This document shows, one piece after another, positions 41,959 through 51,421 of a stretch of DNA of 61,995 bases. Source of the stretch: UBA822 sp036336795 (GTDB lineage: Bacteria; Gemmatimonadota; Gemmatimonadetes; Longimicrobiales; Gaopeijiaceae); assembly GCA_036336795.1 (NCBI GenBank), contig JAYZFL010000057.1, positions 1-61,995 of the forward strand. Reading direction: 5' to 3'. The position numbers and the translations under genes were made by a program. The notes below the pieces were generated by a model. That model made no database searches and was not told the origin of the DNA. It saw only the letters and a list, made by a program, of their open reading frames with translations. Numbering within the stretch: position 1 is the stretch's first letter; each line of letters begins with the position of its first letter.

Positions 41959-43278
41959 ATGCATAATCTAAGCGCCTTAACACACTCCCTCAGATCCGCG
42001 CTGCTCTGTGCAATCCTCGCATTGGCCTCGTGCGCAGATGCTGACTCTGAGTCCGAGGCAGCTTTGATTGGACGAGCCCAAGCGATCCATGATCGTGTCA
42101 TCACTCTTGATACACATCACGACATCAGTCCAGCCAATTTCGTCGAGGATCGGAACTACACTATGGACCTGGATACACAGGTCAATCTTCCAAAGATGGA
42201 AGCCGGCGGATTGGACGTGTCATGGATGGTGGTTTTTGTTGGACAAGGTCCGCTGTCGGAGGAGGGGTATGCTCAAGCCCATCAAGCCGCCATGGACAAA
42301 TTCAACGCCATCCATTGGTTCGCGGAAGAAAAAGCACCTGATCAGATTGAGATCGCGTATACATCGGATGACGTCCGTCGGATCTCGGCGTCTGGTAAGA
42401 AGGTTGCGATGATTGCTATCGAGAATGCTTATCAGGTCGGGTCGGATCTCTCCAACATCAAGAAGTTCCAGGAGTTGGGTGGTCGCTACATGTCGTTGGC
42501 CCATAACGGCCATAGCCAGTTCGCTGATTCGAACACTGGTGAGCGGGACGATGTCTGGCTCCATAATGGCTTAAGTGAGCTCGGACGGGAGGCCCTCGCT
42601 GAGATGAACAAATGGGGAATCATGGTCGACATCTCGCACCCATCCAAACAGGCCATCATGGAGATGTTTGAGCTGACCCAGGCGCCCTTGATCGCTTCCC
42701 ATTCTTCGGCGCGATCTGTGAACGACGTCAGTCGTAATCTGGATGACGAGCAGTTGTTGGCTTTGAAGGAGAACGGTGGTGTCGTCCAGACCGTTGCTTT
42801 CGCTAGTTACGTCAATTCGGAGAAGAATACGGCTAATCGTGAAGCGCTGGATGAACTCTATGGAACGATCGCGGACGAGATGGGCTTTGAGCTAATTGAT
42901 CGAGGCACAATCCGATCGCTGAGCCCCGAGGCGAGAGCTGAGTATCAAGAACAGATGAACATCCTGCGTGAGCGTGCAGAACCCAGGATGGAGGAAGTGA
43001 ACGCTGTTGCTCCTGCAGTGGACGTTGCGGATTTCGTTGATCACGTCGACTACATCGTGGATCTCATTGGACTCGACCATGTTGGTATTAGCTCCGATTT
43101 CGATGGGGGTGGAGGAGTCGAGGGTTGGAATGACACCTCTGAGACTTTCAACGTAACGTTGGAATTGGTCAGACGAGGATACACGGAGGAAGAGATTGGG
43201 AAGCTGTGGAGTGGTAACCTGCTCAGGGTCCTCGATGAGGTACAGCGTGTCGCTCGGGAGATCCAGAGCGGGGAGTAA
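41959..43278 (+). CDS. Membrane dipeptidase (M19, renal-dipeptidase-like) lipoprotein
   Basis: 439 residues. The ATG at 41959 has GGAG nine bases upstream; ATG 41944 is in frame but has no RBS. Signal ends in a lipobox (ILALASC-AD). M19 metal ligands are visible in order: TLDTHHDIS (H-x-D equivalent), AMIAIENAYQ (bridging Glu), LIASHSSARSV (His) and HVGISSDFDGGG. The enzyme cleaves dipeptides, including those with D-residues, at two zinc ions. With the M14 and GGT enzymes it may form a peptide-scavenging set. Followed by the CapA-like gene 85 bases on. Confidence 0.9.
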   Translation: MHNLSALTHSLRSALLCAILALASCADADSESEAALIGRAQAIHDRVITLDTHHDISPANFVEDRNYTMDLDTQVNLPKMEAGGLDVSWMVVFVGQGPLSEEGYAQAHQAAMDKFNAIHWFAEEKAPDQIEIAYTSDDVRRISASGKKVAMIAIENAYQVGSDLSNIKKFQELGGRYMSLAHNGHSQFADSNTGERDDVWLHNGLSELGREALAEMNKWGIMVDISHPSKQAIMEMFELTQAPLIASHSSARSVNDVSRNLDDEQLLALKENGGVVQTVAFASYVNSEKNTANREALDELYGTIADEMGFELIDRGTIRSLSPEARAEYQEQMNILRERAEPRMEEVNAVAPAVDVADFVDHVDYIVDLIGLDHVGISSDFDGGGGVEGWNDTSETFNVTLELVRRGYTEEEIGKLWSGNLLRVLDEVQRVAREIQSGE

Positions 43279-43363
43279 ACTGGCTCTACCTAAAGCTTCT
43301 TAACACCGGCTTCGTGTTCCCTCGTTCGCCGAGTGAGCCAGAGCCCTGATATCGGGAGATCCC

Positions 43364-44752
43364 ATGCGCGTCAACCTCGTTTTCGTTCTTGCCTTCATGC
43401 TATCGGTGGCGCAGGCCGTTGCTGCCCAGAGTCGATCACCCATCGATTCAGAAACGCAGTGGACGTTGGCTGCTGTAGGGGACGTAATCATGAATCGTCG
43501 CCTTGAACAGTTCGACCATCCCGGTGATCCGGGTTTTCATGAACTGGCCAACGTGATTCGAGCGGCGGATGCCGCATTCATGAATCTGGAGCAGTCGGTT
43601 TTTCGATTGCAGGAATTCGATGGATGGCCAGCCGCTGAGAATGGTGGGAACTATGAAGTGGGGTCGCCTGAGACTTTGATGGACCTAGTGAGCATGGGCT
43701 TTAACCTCTTCAACCGCGCTAACAACCATACTACGGACTACGGTGTGGCGGGTCTGCGAGCGACCAATCGACTTATGGATGAAATGGGCTTGGTACACGC
43801 TGGTACGGGGGAGAACCTTGGGTGGGCTAGCCGGCCTGGATATCTGGACACTTCGCGGGGCCGCATCGCCCTCATCGGAATGGCCTCGACTCACTCTCCT
43901 ATGTCACGGGCAGGCTCAGCTTCGCCGGAGGTCCAGGGTCGGCCGGGACTCAACGCCCTACGCTTGGATCGACGAAACGAAGGCTCACCCTCGACTATGT
44001 CTGCTCTGCGTGCGGCCGCCCGAGCTCAGGGTGAAAATGCCTCTGAGGATGTAAACGAGCCCGTTCGTGTGTTCGGCACGACGGTATTTCCAGGAGCCCG
44101 GGATGCTGTAACCGTGAGCCTGAACGAAGTGGACAGGGATCGTGTTCTCCATGAAGTACGCAACGCCACGGACCAGGGTGACTACGTTGTTGTGAACAGC
44201 CACTCTCACGAGCCCGGAAACAACTCAATCCTTCCGCCGGACTGGATGGTTGAGTTCACACACGATGTGATCGATGCCGGCGCGAACACATTCATCATCC
44301 ACGGACCGCATCAGCTTCGTGGGATCGAGATTTACAGGGGCCGGCCCATCTTTTATTCACTTGGGAACTTCATCTTCCAGAACGAGACCATCGACCCCAT
44401 GCCCGCCGATCAGCGAGATCGATATGGCTTGCCACTCGGCATGCTCGCTTCGGAGATTTATGATCGGCGATTTGGAGTTGATGAAAACGGTAATCCCACC
44501 ACTGGCTTTCCCACAGGCTCACAATGGTATGAGAGTGTTCTGGCAGTCACCACATTCGAGGGTGACGAGGTAACCGAGATACGACTCTATCCGATCGAAC
44601 TCGGATGGAGGGCGGATCGGTCACAGAGGGGGACTCCTCGTTTGGCGCCTGATGCACTCGGTCGCAAGATCATCGAGCATCTCGCGGTACTCTCCGAGCC
44701 GTTTGGCACGCGCATCGTGTACGAGGATGGCACGGGAGTTTGGCGAAGGTAG
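43364..44752 (+). CDS. CapA-family (poly-gamma-glutamate synthesis-like) metallophosphatase fold protein
   Basis: 462 residues: signal peptide (VLAFMLSVAQAVAA-QS), then the PGA_cap fold with AAVGDVIMNRR, FMNLEQSV, NRANNHTTDYGVAGL, GENLGWAS and late VVNSHSHEPGNN and IHGPHQLRGIEIY. Asp, Asn and His at these motifs match the calcineurin-like metal site of CapA proteins. Family members are linked to polyglutamate capsules but many stand alone, as here, so its role is open. A terminator follows at 44760. Confidence 0.87.
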   Translation: MRVNLVFVLAFMLSVAQAVAAQSRSPIDSETQWTLAAVGDVIMNRRLEQFDHPGDPGFHELANVIRAADAAFMNLEQSVFRLQEFDGWPAAENGGNYEVGSPETLMDLVSMGFNLFNRANNHTTDYGVAGLRATNRLMDEMGLVHAGTGENLGWASRPGYLDTSRGRIALIGMASTHSPMSRAGSASPEVQGRPGLNALRLDRRNEGSPSTMSALRAAARAQGENASEDVNEPVRVFGTTVFPGARDAVTVSLNEVDRDRVLHEVRNATDQGDYVVVNSHSHEPGNNSILPPDWMVEFTHDVIDAGANTFIIHGPHQLRGIEIYRGRPIFYSLGNFIFQNETIDPMPADQRDRYGLPLGMLASEIYDRRFGVDENGNPTTGFPTGSQWYESVLAVTTFEGDEVTEIRLYPIELGWRADRSQRGTPRLAPDALGRKIIEHLAVLSEPFGTRIVYEDGTGVWRR

Positions 44753-45083
44753 GGTAGGGAACTCCGGCCTTCTCCAGGAGGGGACCGGAGTTTTCGTAGA
44801 GTATTCATGCCCCTCAGGACTTGGGGACCTCCTTCGTCGGGTCGACGAACGGCCTAGGGACCACTGTAGTGTCCAGCAAATCGGTATTAGTAACAAGGTC
44901 ATCCACCCTTGGGCCTTGGTTCCCTCACTCGCGAGCCTGCTGGGAACCATGGTGTAGCCGATGTTTTCTTCGAGACGAGGGAAATGAACTGTGGAACTGA
45001 CCTCCCCGATGACCTTTCCGGACCTCCGAAAGGCCAATATTTTAGTAGATTGCCACACGTAATCACGCACTCAGGGATACGCC
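44753..45083. other. Intergenic region with terminator, otherwise empty
   Basis: About 330 bases before the Rieske gene. It starts with the terminator hairpin; the rest shows no gene, no repeat and no operator that I can recognise. Confidence 0.4.
44760..44794 (+). terminator. Intrinsic terminator after CapA-like gene
   Basis: Stem AACTCCGG (44760-44767) / CCGGAGTT (44785-44792) with a 17-base loop, and TTTTCG right at the end. Confidence 0.7.
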
Positions 45084-46187
45084 ATGTCGACTCGCACAGC
45101 CCAAGGTGCGAAGACTCTCGCTCGTAGATATTACACGGGTGAAGATGTCTATGAGGCCGAGACCCGAAAGGTCTTCTTCGAGCGATGGATTTACGCTGGG
45201 CGTGCGAGCACGCTCGATGGCCCTGGCAGCTATTTCCTGCGCGAGATCGAGTCGGAGAGCATCATCGTCCTCAAGGATGGCGAGCACGAAATCCGCGCGC
45301 ATCACAACGTCTGCCGGCATCGTGGGACAAGGCTTCTTACCGAACCCAAGGGCCGGCTATCCAAGTCTATTCAGTGTATGTACCACGCTTGGACGTACGC
45401 GCTCGATGGTTCGCTCATCGGCGCACCGTTCATGGACGAGGTCGAATCGTTTCGCCCGGACGCCTACCCGCTTAAGGCCGTGGCCGTGGCTGTCTGGGAG
45501 GGCTGCATATTTATCAACCTTGCCGAAGACCCAGAGCCCTTCGAGCGGGCTTTCGCCCCTCTCATCGACAAATTTGGCTCATGGACAATGGACGAGTTGG
45601 AGATCGCTCACAGTATCAGCTACGAGATCCGGGCGAACTGGAAGCTGATCTTCCAGAACTACAACGAGTGTTATCACTGTCCAATCCTCCATCCCGTCCT
45701 GAACGAGCTCACACCGTTCAAGAACTCGTCGAACGACCTGGAGGAGGGACCGTTTCTCGGTGGCCCTATGCGGATGTCGATCGAGGGCGGAAGCATGACC
45801 ATGAATGGACAGATATGCGCGCCTTCGCTCGGAGACCTGAGCGGAGAGGCGCTCAGCTGCGTCCAGTACTACACCATCTACCCGAACATGCTTTTGAGCT
45901 TGCTTCCCGACTACGTGCTCATTCACCGGATCGAACGGTTGGCAACGGAACGATCGAAGGTGATCTGTGACTGGCTCTTCCATCCTGTGGCAATGGCGGC
46001 CTCAGACTTCGACCCGAGCGGTGCGATCGAGTTCTGGAGCATAACCAATCAACAGGACTGGGACGTCAGCGCCCTATCCCAACAGGGCATCTTGTCCCAG
46101 GCCTACAGCCCCGGTCCCTATTCGGAGCTGGAGAGCATGATCGCGGCATGGGATCGGGAGTACTTGCGGTCGATCGGTGATGTATAG
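45084..46187 (+). CDS. Rieske non-heme iron oxygenase, alpha subunit
   Basis: 367 residues, ring-hydroxylating oxygenase alpha family. The Rieske cluster is complete: C77-R-H79 in NVCRHRGTRLL and C98-M-Y-H101 in QCMYHAWTYALDG. The mononuclear iron site is in NYNECYHCPILHP (about residues 196-208; Glu, His, His), with a distant Asp expected near the C-terminal third. No reductase or ferredoxin partner is next to it, so these are supplied elsewhere. Substrate unknown: both aromatic compounds and quaternary amines (carnitine, betaine, choline types) are possible. It stands alone; start ATG follows GATACGCC with no strong RBS. Confidence 0.9.
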   Translation: MSTRTAQGAKTLARRYYTGEDVYEAETRKVFFERWIYAGRASTLDGPGSYFLREIESESIIVLKDGEHEIRAHHNVCRHRGTRLLTEPKGRLSKSIQCMYHAWTYALDGSLIGAPFMDEVESFRPDAYPLKAVAVAVWEGCIFINLAEDPEPFERAFAPLIDKFGSWTMDELEIAHSISYEIRANWKLIFQNYNECYHCPILHPVLNELTPFKNSSNDLEEGPFLGGPMRMSIEGGSMTMNGQICAPSLGDLSGEALSCVQYYTIYPNMLLSLLPDYVLIHRIERLATERSKVICDWLFHPVAMAASDFDPSGAIEFWSITNQQDWDVSALSQQGILSQAYSPGPYSELESMIAAWDREYLRSIGDV

Positions 46188-46361
46188 GGTCTGCTATAAG
46201 GCATCAGCAGCGTCCCAAGCGCTGATCCATCACCGGGCGGGGATGGACCCCTAAAGCATGGGTTCTTCACTATATTCCCATTGTGGATCTGAGGCCCCCT
46301 GATTAGGTACTTGATTGTGTGATTATTGGTGTTTGAAACGCGGAAAAATGGAAGAGTTCAG

Positions 46362-47405
46362 ATGGCAGATGAAGACGTGATGGAGACTGTTACGGAAAGT
46401 GAATCGCCGACCTCTGTACATGCGGACATCGAGGTGATTCAGGCAAAGATCCAAGAAGAAAGCGCTTTCGTGAGCCGCCTCCAGAACGAGGTCGGTCAGG
46501 TGATCGTGGGTCAACACTACATGGTGGAGCGTTTGCTCATCGGTCTTCTCGCGGACGGCCACGTCCTCATGGAGGGCGTGCCGGGATTGGCCAAAACGCT
46601 CACCGTCAGCACCCTCGCCACCGCGATCCAGACATCGTTTCAGCGAATCCAATTCACACCTGACCTCTTGCCAGCGGACCTGATCGGAACGCTGATCTAC
46701 GATCCGAAATCGTCTGAGTTTCAGACGAAGAAGGGTCCGATCTTCGCTAATGTCATCCTGGCTGATGAGATCAACCGGTCACCGGCCAAGGTTCAATCGG
46801 CGCTTCTGGAGGCCATGCAGGAACACCAGGTCACGATCGGAGAGAACACGTTTCCTCTCGATGATCCCTTCTTGGTGCTCGCCACTCAAAACCCAATCGA
46901 GCAGGAGGGTACCTATCCTCTTCCCGAGGCCCAGATCGACCGGTTCATGCTAAAGTTGTCAGTAGACTATCCTGTTAAGGACGAAGAGGTCGAAATCCTA
47001 CGTCGTATGGCTGGGGGCCCTGCACACGTGGTGACCCCCGTCGTTGAGCTTGACGAGATTCTACGTGCTCGTAGCGCCGTTCAGATGATCTATATGGACA
47101 GTCAAGTCGAGCGGTACATCGTGGAGCTTGTCTTCGCGACAAGAGACCCCGCCGGGCACGGTCTCTCTGACCTGGTGGATCTCATCGACTTTGGTGCCTC
47201 GCCTCGTGCGACAATCAACCTGGCGAAGGCGGCGCGTGCTCATGCTTTTCTCCGTCGCCGGGGCTATGTGACGCCAGAGGATGTCCGGGCGGTAGGTCTC
47301 GACGTAATGCGCCACCGCGTGCTACTCACGTACGAAGCGGAGGCCGAGGAGGTCAAGCCGGAGGATGTGGTTACCCGCGTGCTTGACAGCATCGAAGTTC
47401 CCTAG
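46362..47405 (+). CDS. MoxR-type AAA+ ATPase
   Basis: 347 residues. The ATG at 46362 has GGAAGAG about six bases before it; a GTG at 46326 is in frame but unlikely. Walker A GVPGLAKT, Walker B VILADEINRSP, sensor VLATQNPIEQEGTYPLPEAQIDRF and a C-terminal lid with SPRATINLAKAARAHAFLRRRGYV are all present. MoxR ATPases act as chaperones for VWA proteins; here it opens the operon that also encodes DUF58 and two VWA proteins. It probably loads metal or assembles the Bat complex in the inner membrane. Confidence 0.92.
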   Translation: MADEDVMETVTESESPTSVHADIEVIQAKIQEESAFVSRLQNEVGQVIVGQHYMVERLLIGLLADGHVLMEGVPGLAKTLTVSTLATAIQTSFQRIQFTPDLLPADLIGTLIYDPKSSEFQTKKGPIFANVILADEINRSPAKVQSALLEAMQEHQVTIGENTFPLDDPFLVLATQNPIEQEGTYPLPEAQIDRFMLKLSVDYPVKDEEVEILRRMAGGPAHVVTPVVELDEILRARSAVQMIYMDSQVERYIVELVFATRDPAGHGLSDLVDLIDFGASPRATINLAKAARAHAFLRRRGYVTPEDVRAVGLDVMRHRVLLTYEAEAEEVKPEDVVTRVLDSIEVP

Positions 47406-47449
47406 GGTTCCGTGAACTGCCGCAGTATTGCTTGGTTGGAGCAGTATTG

Positions 47450-48328
47450 ATGATTCCAAGAGAGATCCTTAAAAAGGTCCGTCGCGTTGAAATCACGACA
47501 CGGGGTCTCGTGAACGAAGTGTTCTCGGGCGAATATCACTCCGTCTTCAAAGGGCGGGGTATGAATTTCGCCGAAGTGCGGGAATACCAGTACGGAGACG
47601 ACATCCGGACCATCGACTGGAACGTCACAGCCCGGACGGGCCATCCCTTCGTGAAGGTCTTCGAGGAGGAGCGGGAGCTGACGGTCATGCTCGTCGTGGA
47701 CGTGAGTGCATCCGGAGATTTTGGTACACGAGCACAGATGAAGGGTGAGGTGGCTGTGGAGATTTGTGCCCTGCTCGCGTTCTCGGCCATAAAGAACAAC
47801 GACAAGGTCGGCCTCATCATCTTCAGTGATCGGATCGAGAAGTTTGTGCCGCCGAGGAAGGGTCGTTCACACGTACTACGCGTGCTGCGGGAGCTCTTCT
47901 ATCATAGGCCGGAGGGACGTGGAACCGACATGCGGGGTGCTCTCGAGTATATGACGCGTGTGACCAAGCGGCGTGCGGTTGTGTTCTTGGTGTCCGATTT
48001 CATGGATGAGGGGTTTGAGAAGCCACTCTCGGTCGCGGGTCGACGTCACGACCTCGTCGCGGTGCGCATGGGCGACCGTAGAGAAGGTTCCTTTCCCCCG
48101 CTTGGGTTTATGGAGCTTGAGGATGCCGAGACTGGTGAGTTGTTTGTCGTGAATACGTCTGACGCCGAGTTCCGCTCGAACCTTGAGCATCGAGCGACTC
48201 GAATACGGCGGAACCTTGAGCGGAATTTCCGCCGCAGTCGGGTTGACCTCATCGACATCCAGACGGACGTCCCCTACGTCCAGCCTTTGATACACTTCTT
48301 CAAGGAGCGGGAGAGGCGGTTCCGATGA
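47450..48328 (+). CDS. DUF58 VWA-like protein
   Basis: 292 residues. Characteristic DUF58 motifs: FSGEYHSVFKGRGMNFAEVR, YQYGDDIRTIDWNVTARTG and the MIDAS-like VVDVSASGDFG, then GLIIFSDRIEKFVPPRKG. It has no signal peptide and works with the MoxR ATPase encoded just before it. The ATG at 47450 follows GGAG; a TTG at 47432 would add six residues. The stop overlaps the next start by ATGA (48325-48328). Confidence 0.9.
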   Translation: MIPREILKKVRRVEITTRGLVNEVFSGEYHSVFKGRGMNFAEVREYQYGDDIRTIDWNVTARTGHPFVKVFEEERELTVMLVVDVSASGDFGTRAQMKGEVAVEICALLAFSAIKNNDKVGLIIFSDRIEKFVPPRKGRSHVLRVLRELFYHRPEGRGTDMRGALEYMTRVTKRRAVVFLVSDFMDEGFEKPLSVAGRRHDLVAVRMGDRREGSFPPLGFMELEDAETGELFVVNTSDAEFRSNLEHRATRIRRNLERNFRRSRVDLIDIQTDVPYVQPLIHFFKERERRFR

Positions 48329-49374
48329 GGGTGGCCAGCGCTCTGTTGGCGTGGTGGGTGCCGCTATTGTTGGTGTCGTTTAGGCCCGCACCTCTGCTTG
48401 GGCAGCTACCCCGCCTGTTCACGGAGCTTGACACCTCGGTAGTCACAGTCGGAGATCGAGTGGAGCTTATAGTGGGCGTGGAGCATGATCCGTCCGCTAC
48501 CGTAGCCTGGCCCGACTCTGTCGACCTTGCGCCGTTCGAGGTGCTCGTCGCCGAGCCGCTTGCTCTGCAGAGCGAAGGCGGGCGGAAAGTAACCGGGGTA
48601 CGCTTCACCCTGGCTGTTTTTGAGTTGGGCGATCTGGAGATCCCCAGCTTCGATGTTCGGGTCGCCGCACCCGACGGTTCGTTGACCACCGTGTCTACTG
48701 ATCCATATGTGGTGACCGTACAGAGCGTCGGACTGGACGAAGGTGGAGATATTCGAGCCATCCGGGGGCCGCTAGGCATCCCACTGAGCGTGATCTACGT
48801 GCTTCCCTGGTTAATGCTTCTAGTACTCCTGGGCGCTCTCGGATTCTGGCTGTGGCAGAGGAGACGGCCCGAAGAGCCTGACGCTCGCCGTTCGGTTGTC
48901 ATTCCGGGCCTACCCCACGAAGAAGCGTACGAGGCGCTCGACCACCTCGCCGAGTCCGGCCTTCTGGAGCGTGGAGAAATCAAGGAGTACCACATCATCG
49001 TATCAGAGATCGTGCGAGTCTACATTGAGGCGCGCTTCCGCGTGTACGCTCTCGAGATGACGACCAGTGAGGTCACTGATCGTCTTTCGAGCACGGATCT
49101 TCCCGTCGAGACCGTTCAGGACTTCGAGCGTTTCGGCGATCATTGCGACCTGGTGAAGTTCGCGAAACTCAGTCCCCGTCCGGAATCGTGTCGCGAGATC
49201 CTCGCTGCTGCGCGAGGGTTTGTCGACAAAACTAGACCGCGCCCGGCGGATGTTGTAGCTGGTGGATTGGAGGAAGAGTCGGGCGGCGGTTCGACACCGA
49301 AGTCTGGCCCTGAAGACAGGGATGAGTCGGGACGGTCCACCGTTCTCCAGACGGCGCAGGTCGAAGGGGCTTGA
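48325..49374 (+). CDS. BatD-like/DUF4381-type exported membrane protein
   Basis: 349 residues: signal peptide (VPLLLVSFRPAPLLG), a BatD-like Ig-type domain (LFTELDTSVVTVGDRVELIV, VTGVRFTLAVFELGDLEIP), one membrane helix (VIYVLPWLMLLVLLGALGFWLW), then a basic cytoplasmic segment with KEYHIIVSEIVRVYIEARFRV, as in DUF4381 proteins, and a Ser/Gly tail. It sits between DUF58 and the first VWA gene, with ATGA overlap before and TGATG overlap after, so it is an integral part of the Bat operon. Confidence 0.82.
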   Translation: MRVASALLAWWVPLLLVSFRPAPLLGQLPRLFTELDTSVVTVGDRVELIVGVEHDPSATVAWPDSVDLAPFEVLVAEPLALQSEGGRKVTGVRFTLAVFELGDLEIPSFDVRVAAPDGSLTTVSTDPYVVTVQSVGLDEGGDIRAIRGPLGIPLSVIYVLPWLMLLVLLGALGFWLWQRRRPEEPDARRSVVIPGLPHEEAYEALDHLAESGLLERGEIKEYHIIVSEIVRVYIEARFRVYALEMTTSEVTDRLSSTDLPVETVQDFERFGDHCDLVKFAKLSPRPESCREILAAARGFVDKTRPRPADVVAGGLEEESGGGSTPKSGPEDRDESGRSTVLQTAQVEGA

Positions 49375-50363
49375 TGTACCGCTTCGAGGATCCCCGACTC
49401 CTGATCATCCTTCTGGTGATCCCTGTGCTAGTGTACCTATATGTGGGTCGTCGCTACGGAAGATCGGCAACGATCCTCTATTCGGATGTAGAATCGCTCA
49501 GGCGTTCGGATATGCGGAAGACCGGCCGCTACCACCACGGCCTCTTCGCTATTAGGGTCGCCGCGCTGGCTGTCTTCATCGTGGCATTTGCGCGCCCTCA
49601 AACCGGGGTGACCAGCGAGACGGTGAGCACGGAGGGCATCGACATCGTTCTTGCGATGGACGTTTCGAGCTCCATGCTGGCAGAGGATTTCGAGCCCAAC
49701 CGGCTGGAAGCCGCGAAGGTTGTAGCGGCCGAATTCGTGGCAGGACGCCGAAACGACCGGATGGGTCTGGTCGTATTTGCCGGTGAGGCCTTTACACAGG
49801 CGCCGCTTACCCTAGACCAATCCGTAATCACAGACCTCCTGACTCAGATGGAGGTCGGCATGATCGAAGATGGGACCGCAGTGGGTATGGGGCTCGCTAC
49901 GGCGGTCAAACGATTACAGGTCTCTGAGGCCGAGTCTAAGGTGGTGGTACTACTTACGGACGGACGGAATAACACGGGGGAGATCGGTCCGGTGACTGCG
50001 GCGCAAATGGCCCAGGCGCTTGGCATGAAGGTCTACACGATCGGGGTTGGAAGCCGTGGGATAGCCAGAGTTCCGGTCGATGACCCGATCGTTGGTCGGC
50101 GGTATGTATCAATGCAGGTAGACGTCGATGAGCCCACCCTCCAGGAGGTTGCTGAGACTACTGGTGGTCGGTATTTCCGGGCCACCGACAGGGAAGGCCT
50201 GGCACAGATCTACGAGGAGATTGATGCCCTTGAGACCACGGAGATCGAAGTGCAGAACTTCACGAGCTACGGAGAATTGTTTCACTATCCGCTTGCGGCT
50301 GGGCTAGTACTTCTGTTCCTCGAGGTCGGCCTTGGCCAGACGTTCTTACGGAAGTTGCCGTAA
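49374..50363 (+). CDS. batA: BatA-like VWA protein
   Basis: 329 residues: N-terminal membrane helix (LLIILLVIPVLVYLYVG), another (FAIRVAALAVFIVAFAR), VWA domain with an intact MIDAS D-V-S-S-S (LAMDVSSSMLAEDF) and the metal-coordinating Thr (EDGTAV) and Asp (LLTDGRNNTGE), and a C-terminal helix (FHYPLAAGLVLLFLEVGLG). This is the BatA type with periplasmic or cytoplasmic VWA held between helices. The ATG at 49374 shares its first base with the previous TGA. Confidence 0.88.
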   Translation: MYRFEDPRLLIILLVIPVLVYLYVGRRYGRSATILYSDVESLRRSDMRKTGRYHHGLFAIRVAALAVFIVAFARPQTGVTSETVSTEGIDIVLAMDVSSSMLAEDFEPNRLEAAKVVAAEFVAGRRNDRMGLVVFAGEAFTQAPLTLDQSVITDLLTQMEVGMIEDGTAVGMGLATAVKRLQVSEAESKVVVLLTDGRNNTGEIGPVTAAQMAQALGMKVYTIGVGSRGIARVPVDDPIVGRRYVSMQVDVDEPTLQEVAETTGGRYFRATDREGLAQIYEEIDALETTEIEVQNFTSYGELFHYPLAAGLVLLFLEVGLGQTFLRKLP

Positions 50364-50389
50364 CCTTCACACAGGAGAACCATACTGTC

Positions 50390-51421
50390 GTGTTCCGCTT
50401 CGCATTGATCGAAATCCTGTTTGCCTTGCTTCTGATTCCAGTGCTGGGGGCCTTCTTCTTGGCAACCCGTTCCGCGAGACAGCGATCACTTGCCCTTTTT
50501 GGAGACCTAGAACTTGTCCAGAAGCTCAGTGCAACTCTTAGCCCGAGGGCACGCATGGCGAAGGATCTCCTAACAATTGCTTCGGTTGCCCTATTGGTGT
50601 TGGCGCTCGCTCGGCCGCAGTTCGGCACGCGCGTTGAGACCGTGCGGAGTGAGGGATACGACGTGATCGTGGCACTGGACGTATCGCGATCAATGATGGC
50701 TGAGGACGTTGTACCGAACCGCCTAGAGAGGGCACGGCTGGAGATCATGCGGATCATTCAACGTCTGGAGGGAGATAGGATCGGGCTCGTCGCATTCGCT
50801 GGTAACGCTTTCGTTCAGAGCCCCCTCACAGTCGACTATGGGGCGGCAGCGCTTTTTCTGAACGCCATGAACCCTGACTTAATACCTGTCCAAGGGACCA
50901 ACTTGGGTGAGGCCCTTACCGTCGCCTTGGACGCGTTCGAAGAAGGGACGCGGGACTATCGGGTTCTCGTGGTCGTCACCGATGGGGAAGATCACGAGGG
51001 GGAGATCGCTCAGGCATTGGAGCGTGCAATCGAAGAGGGTGTACGGATCCATACCGTTGGAATAGGCTCGCTGGACGGTGTGCCAATACCGGATTTCAAT
51101 GCCTCGGGCGTGCGGAACGGTTTCATTCGTGACGAAGACGGTAACGTTGTGACCACGCGTCTAGATGAATCGACGCTGAGGCGTGTCGCCGGGAGTACCG
51201 GAGGCCGATACTTCCCGGCTTTAGGACGCGGAGTGAATTTGGATGCACTCATCGAAGAGATTGCCGGAGAGGAGGGTCGGGATCTGGAATCGCTTGAAGT
51301 AACCCAGTTCGATGAACAGTTCCAGATCTTCCTAGGGTTGGCATTGGCACTTCTCTTGGTTGAGGGTCTCATTCCCGACCGGCGGAACAGTAAAGTGGTC
51401 TGGGCCGGAAGGTTCTCATGA
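50390..51421 (+). CDS. batB: BatB-like VWA protein
   Basis: 343 residues, a homologue of the preceding VWA protein. Membrane helices at ~7-22 and ~58-75, a VWA domain with MIDAS D-V-S-R-S (ALDVSRSMMAEDV), Thr in VQGTNLGEA and Asp in VVTDGEDHEGE, and a C-terminal helix (FQIFLGLALALLLVEGLI). GTG start with GGAG 12 bases upstream. The stop overlaps the TPR gene (ATGA). Two adjacent VWA genes match the batA-batB order. Confidence 0.87.
   Translation: MFRFALIEILFALLLIPVLGAFFLATRSARQRSLALFGDLELVQKLSATLSPRARMAKDLLTIASVALLVLALARPQFGTRVETVRSEGYDVIVALDVSRSMMAEDVVPNRLERARLEIMRIIQRLEGDRIGLVAFAGNAFVQSPLTVDYGAAALFLNAMNPDLIPVQGTNLGEALTVALDAFEEGTRDYRVLVVVTDGEDHEGEIAQALERAIEEGVRIHTVGIGSLDGVPIPDFNASGVRNGFIRDEDGNVVTTRLDESTLRRVAGSTGGRYFPALGRGVNLDALIEEIAGEEGRDLESLEVTQFDEQFQIFLGLALALLLVEGLIPDRRNSKVVWAGRFS

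Noticed and set aside
45579..45983. Minus-strand ORF of 134 codons within the Rieske gene
   Set aside because: Antisense shadow without RBS or recognisable domain, while the plus frame has all Rieske motifs.
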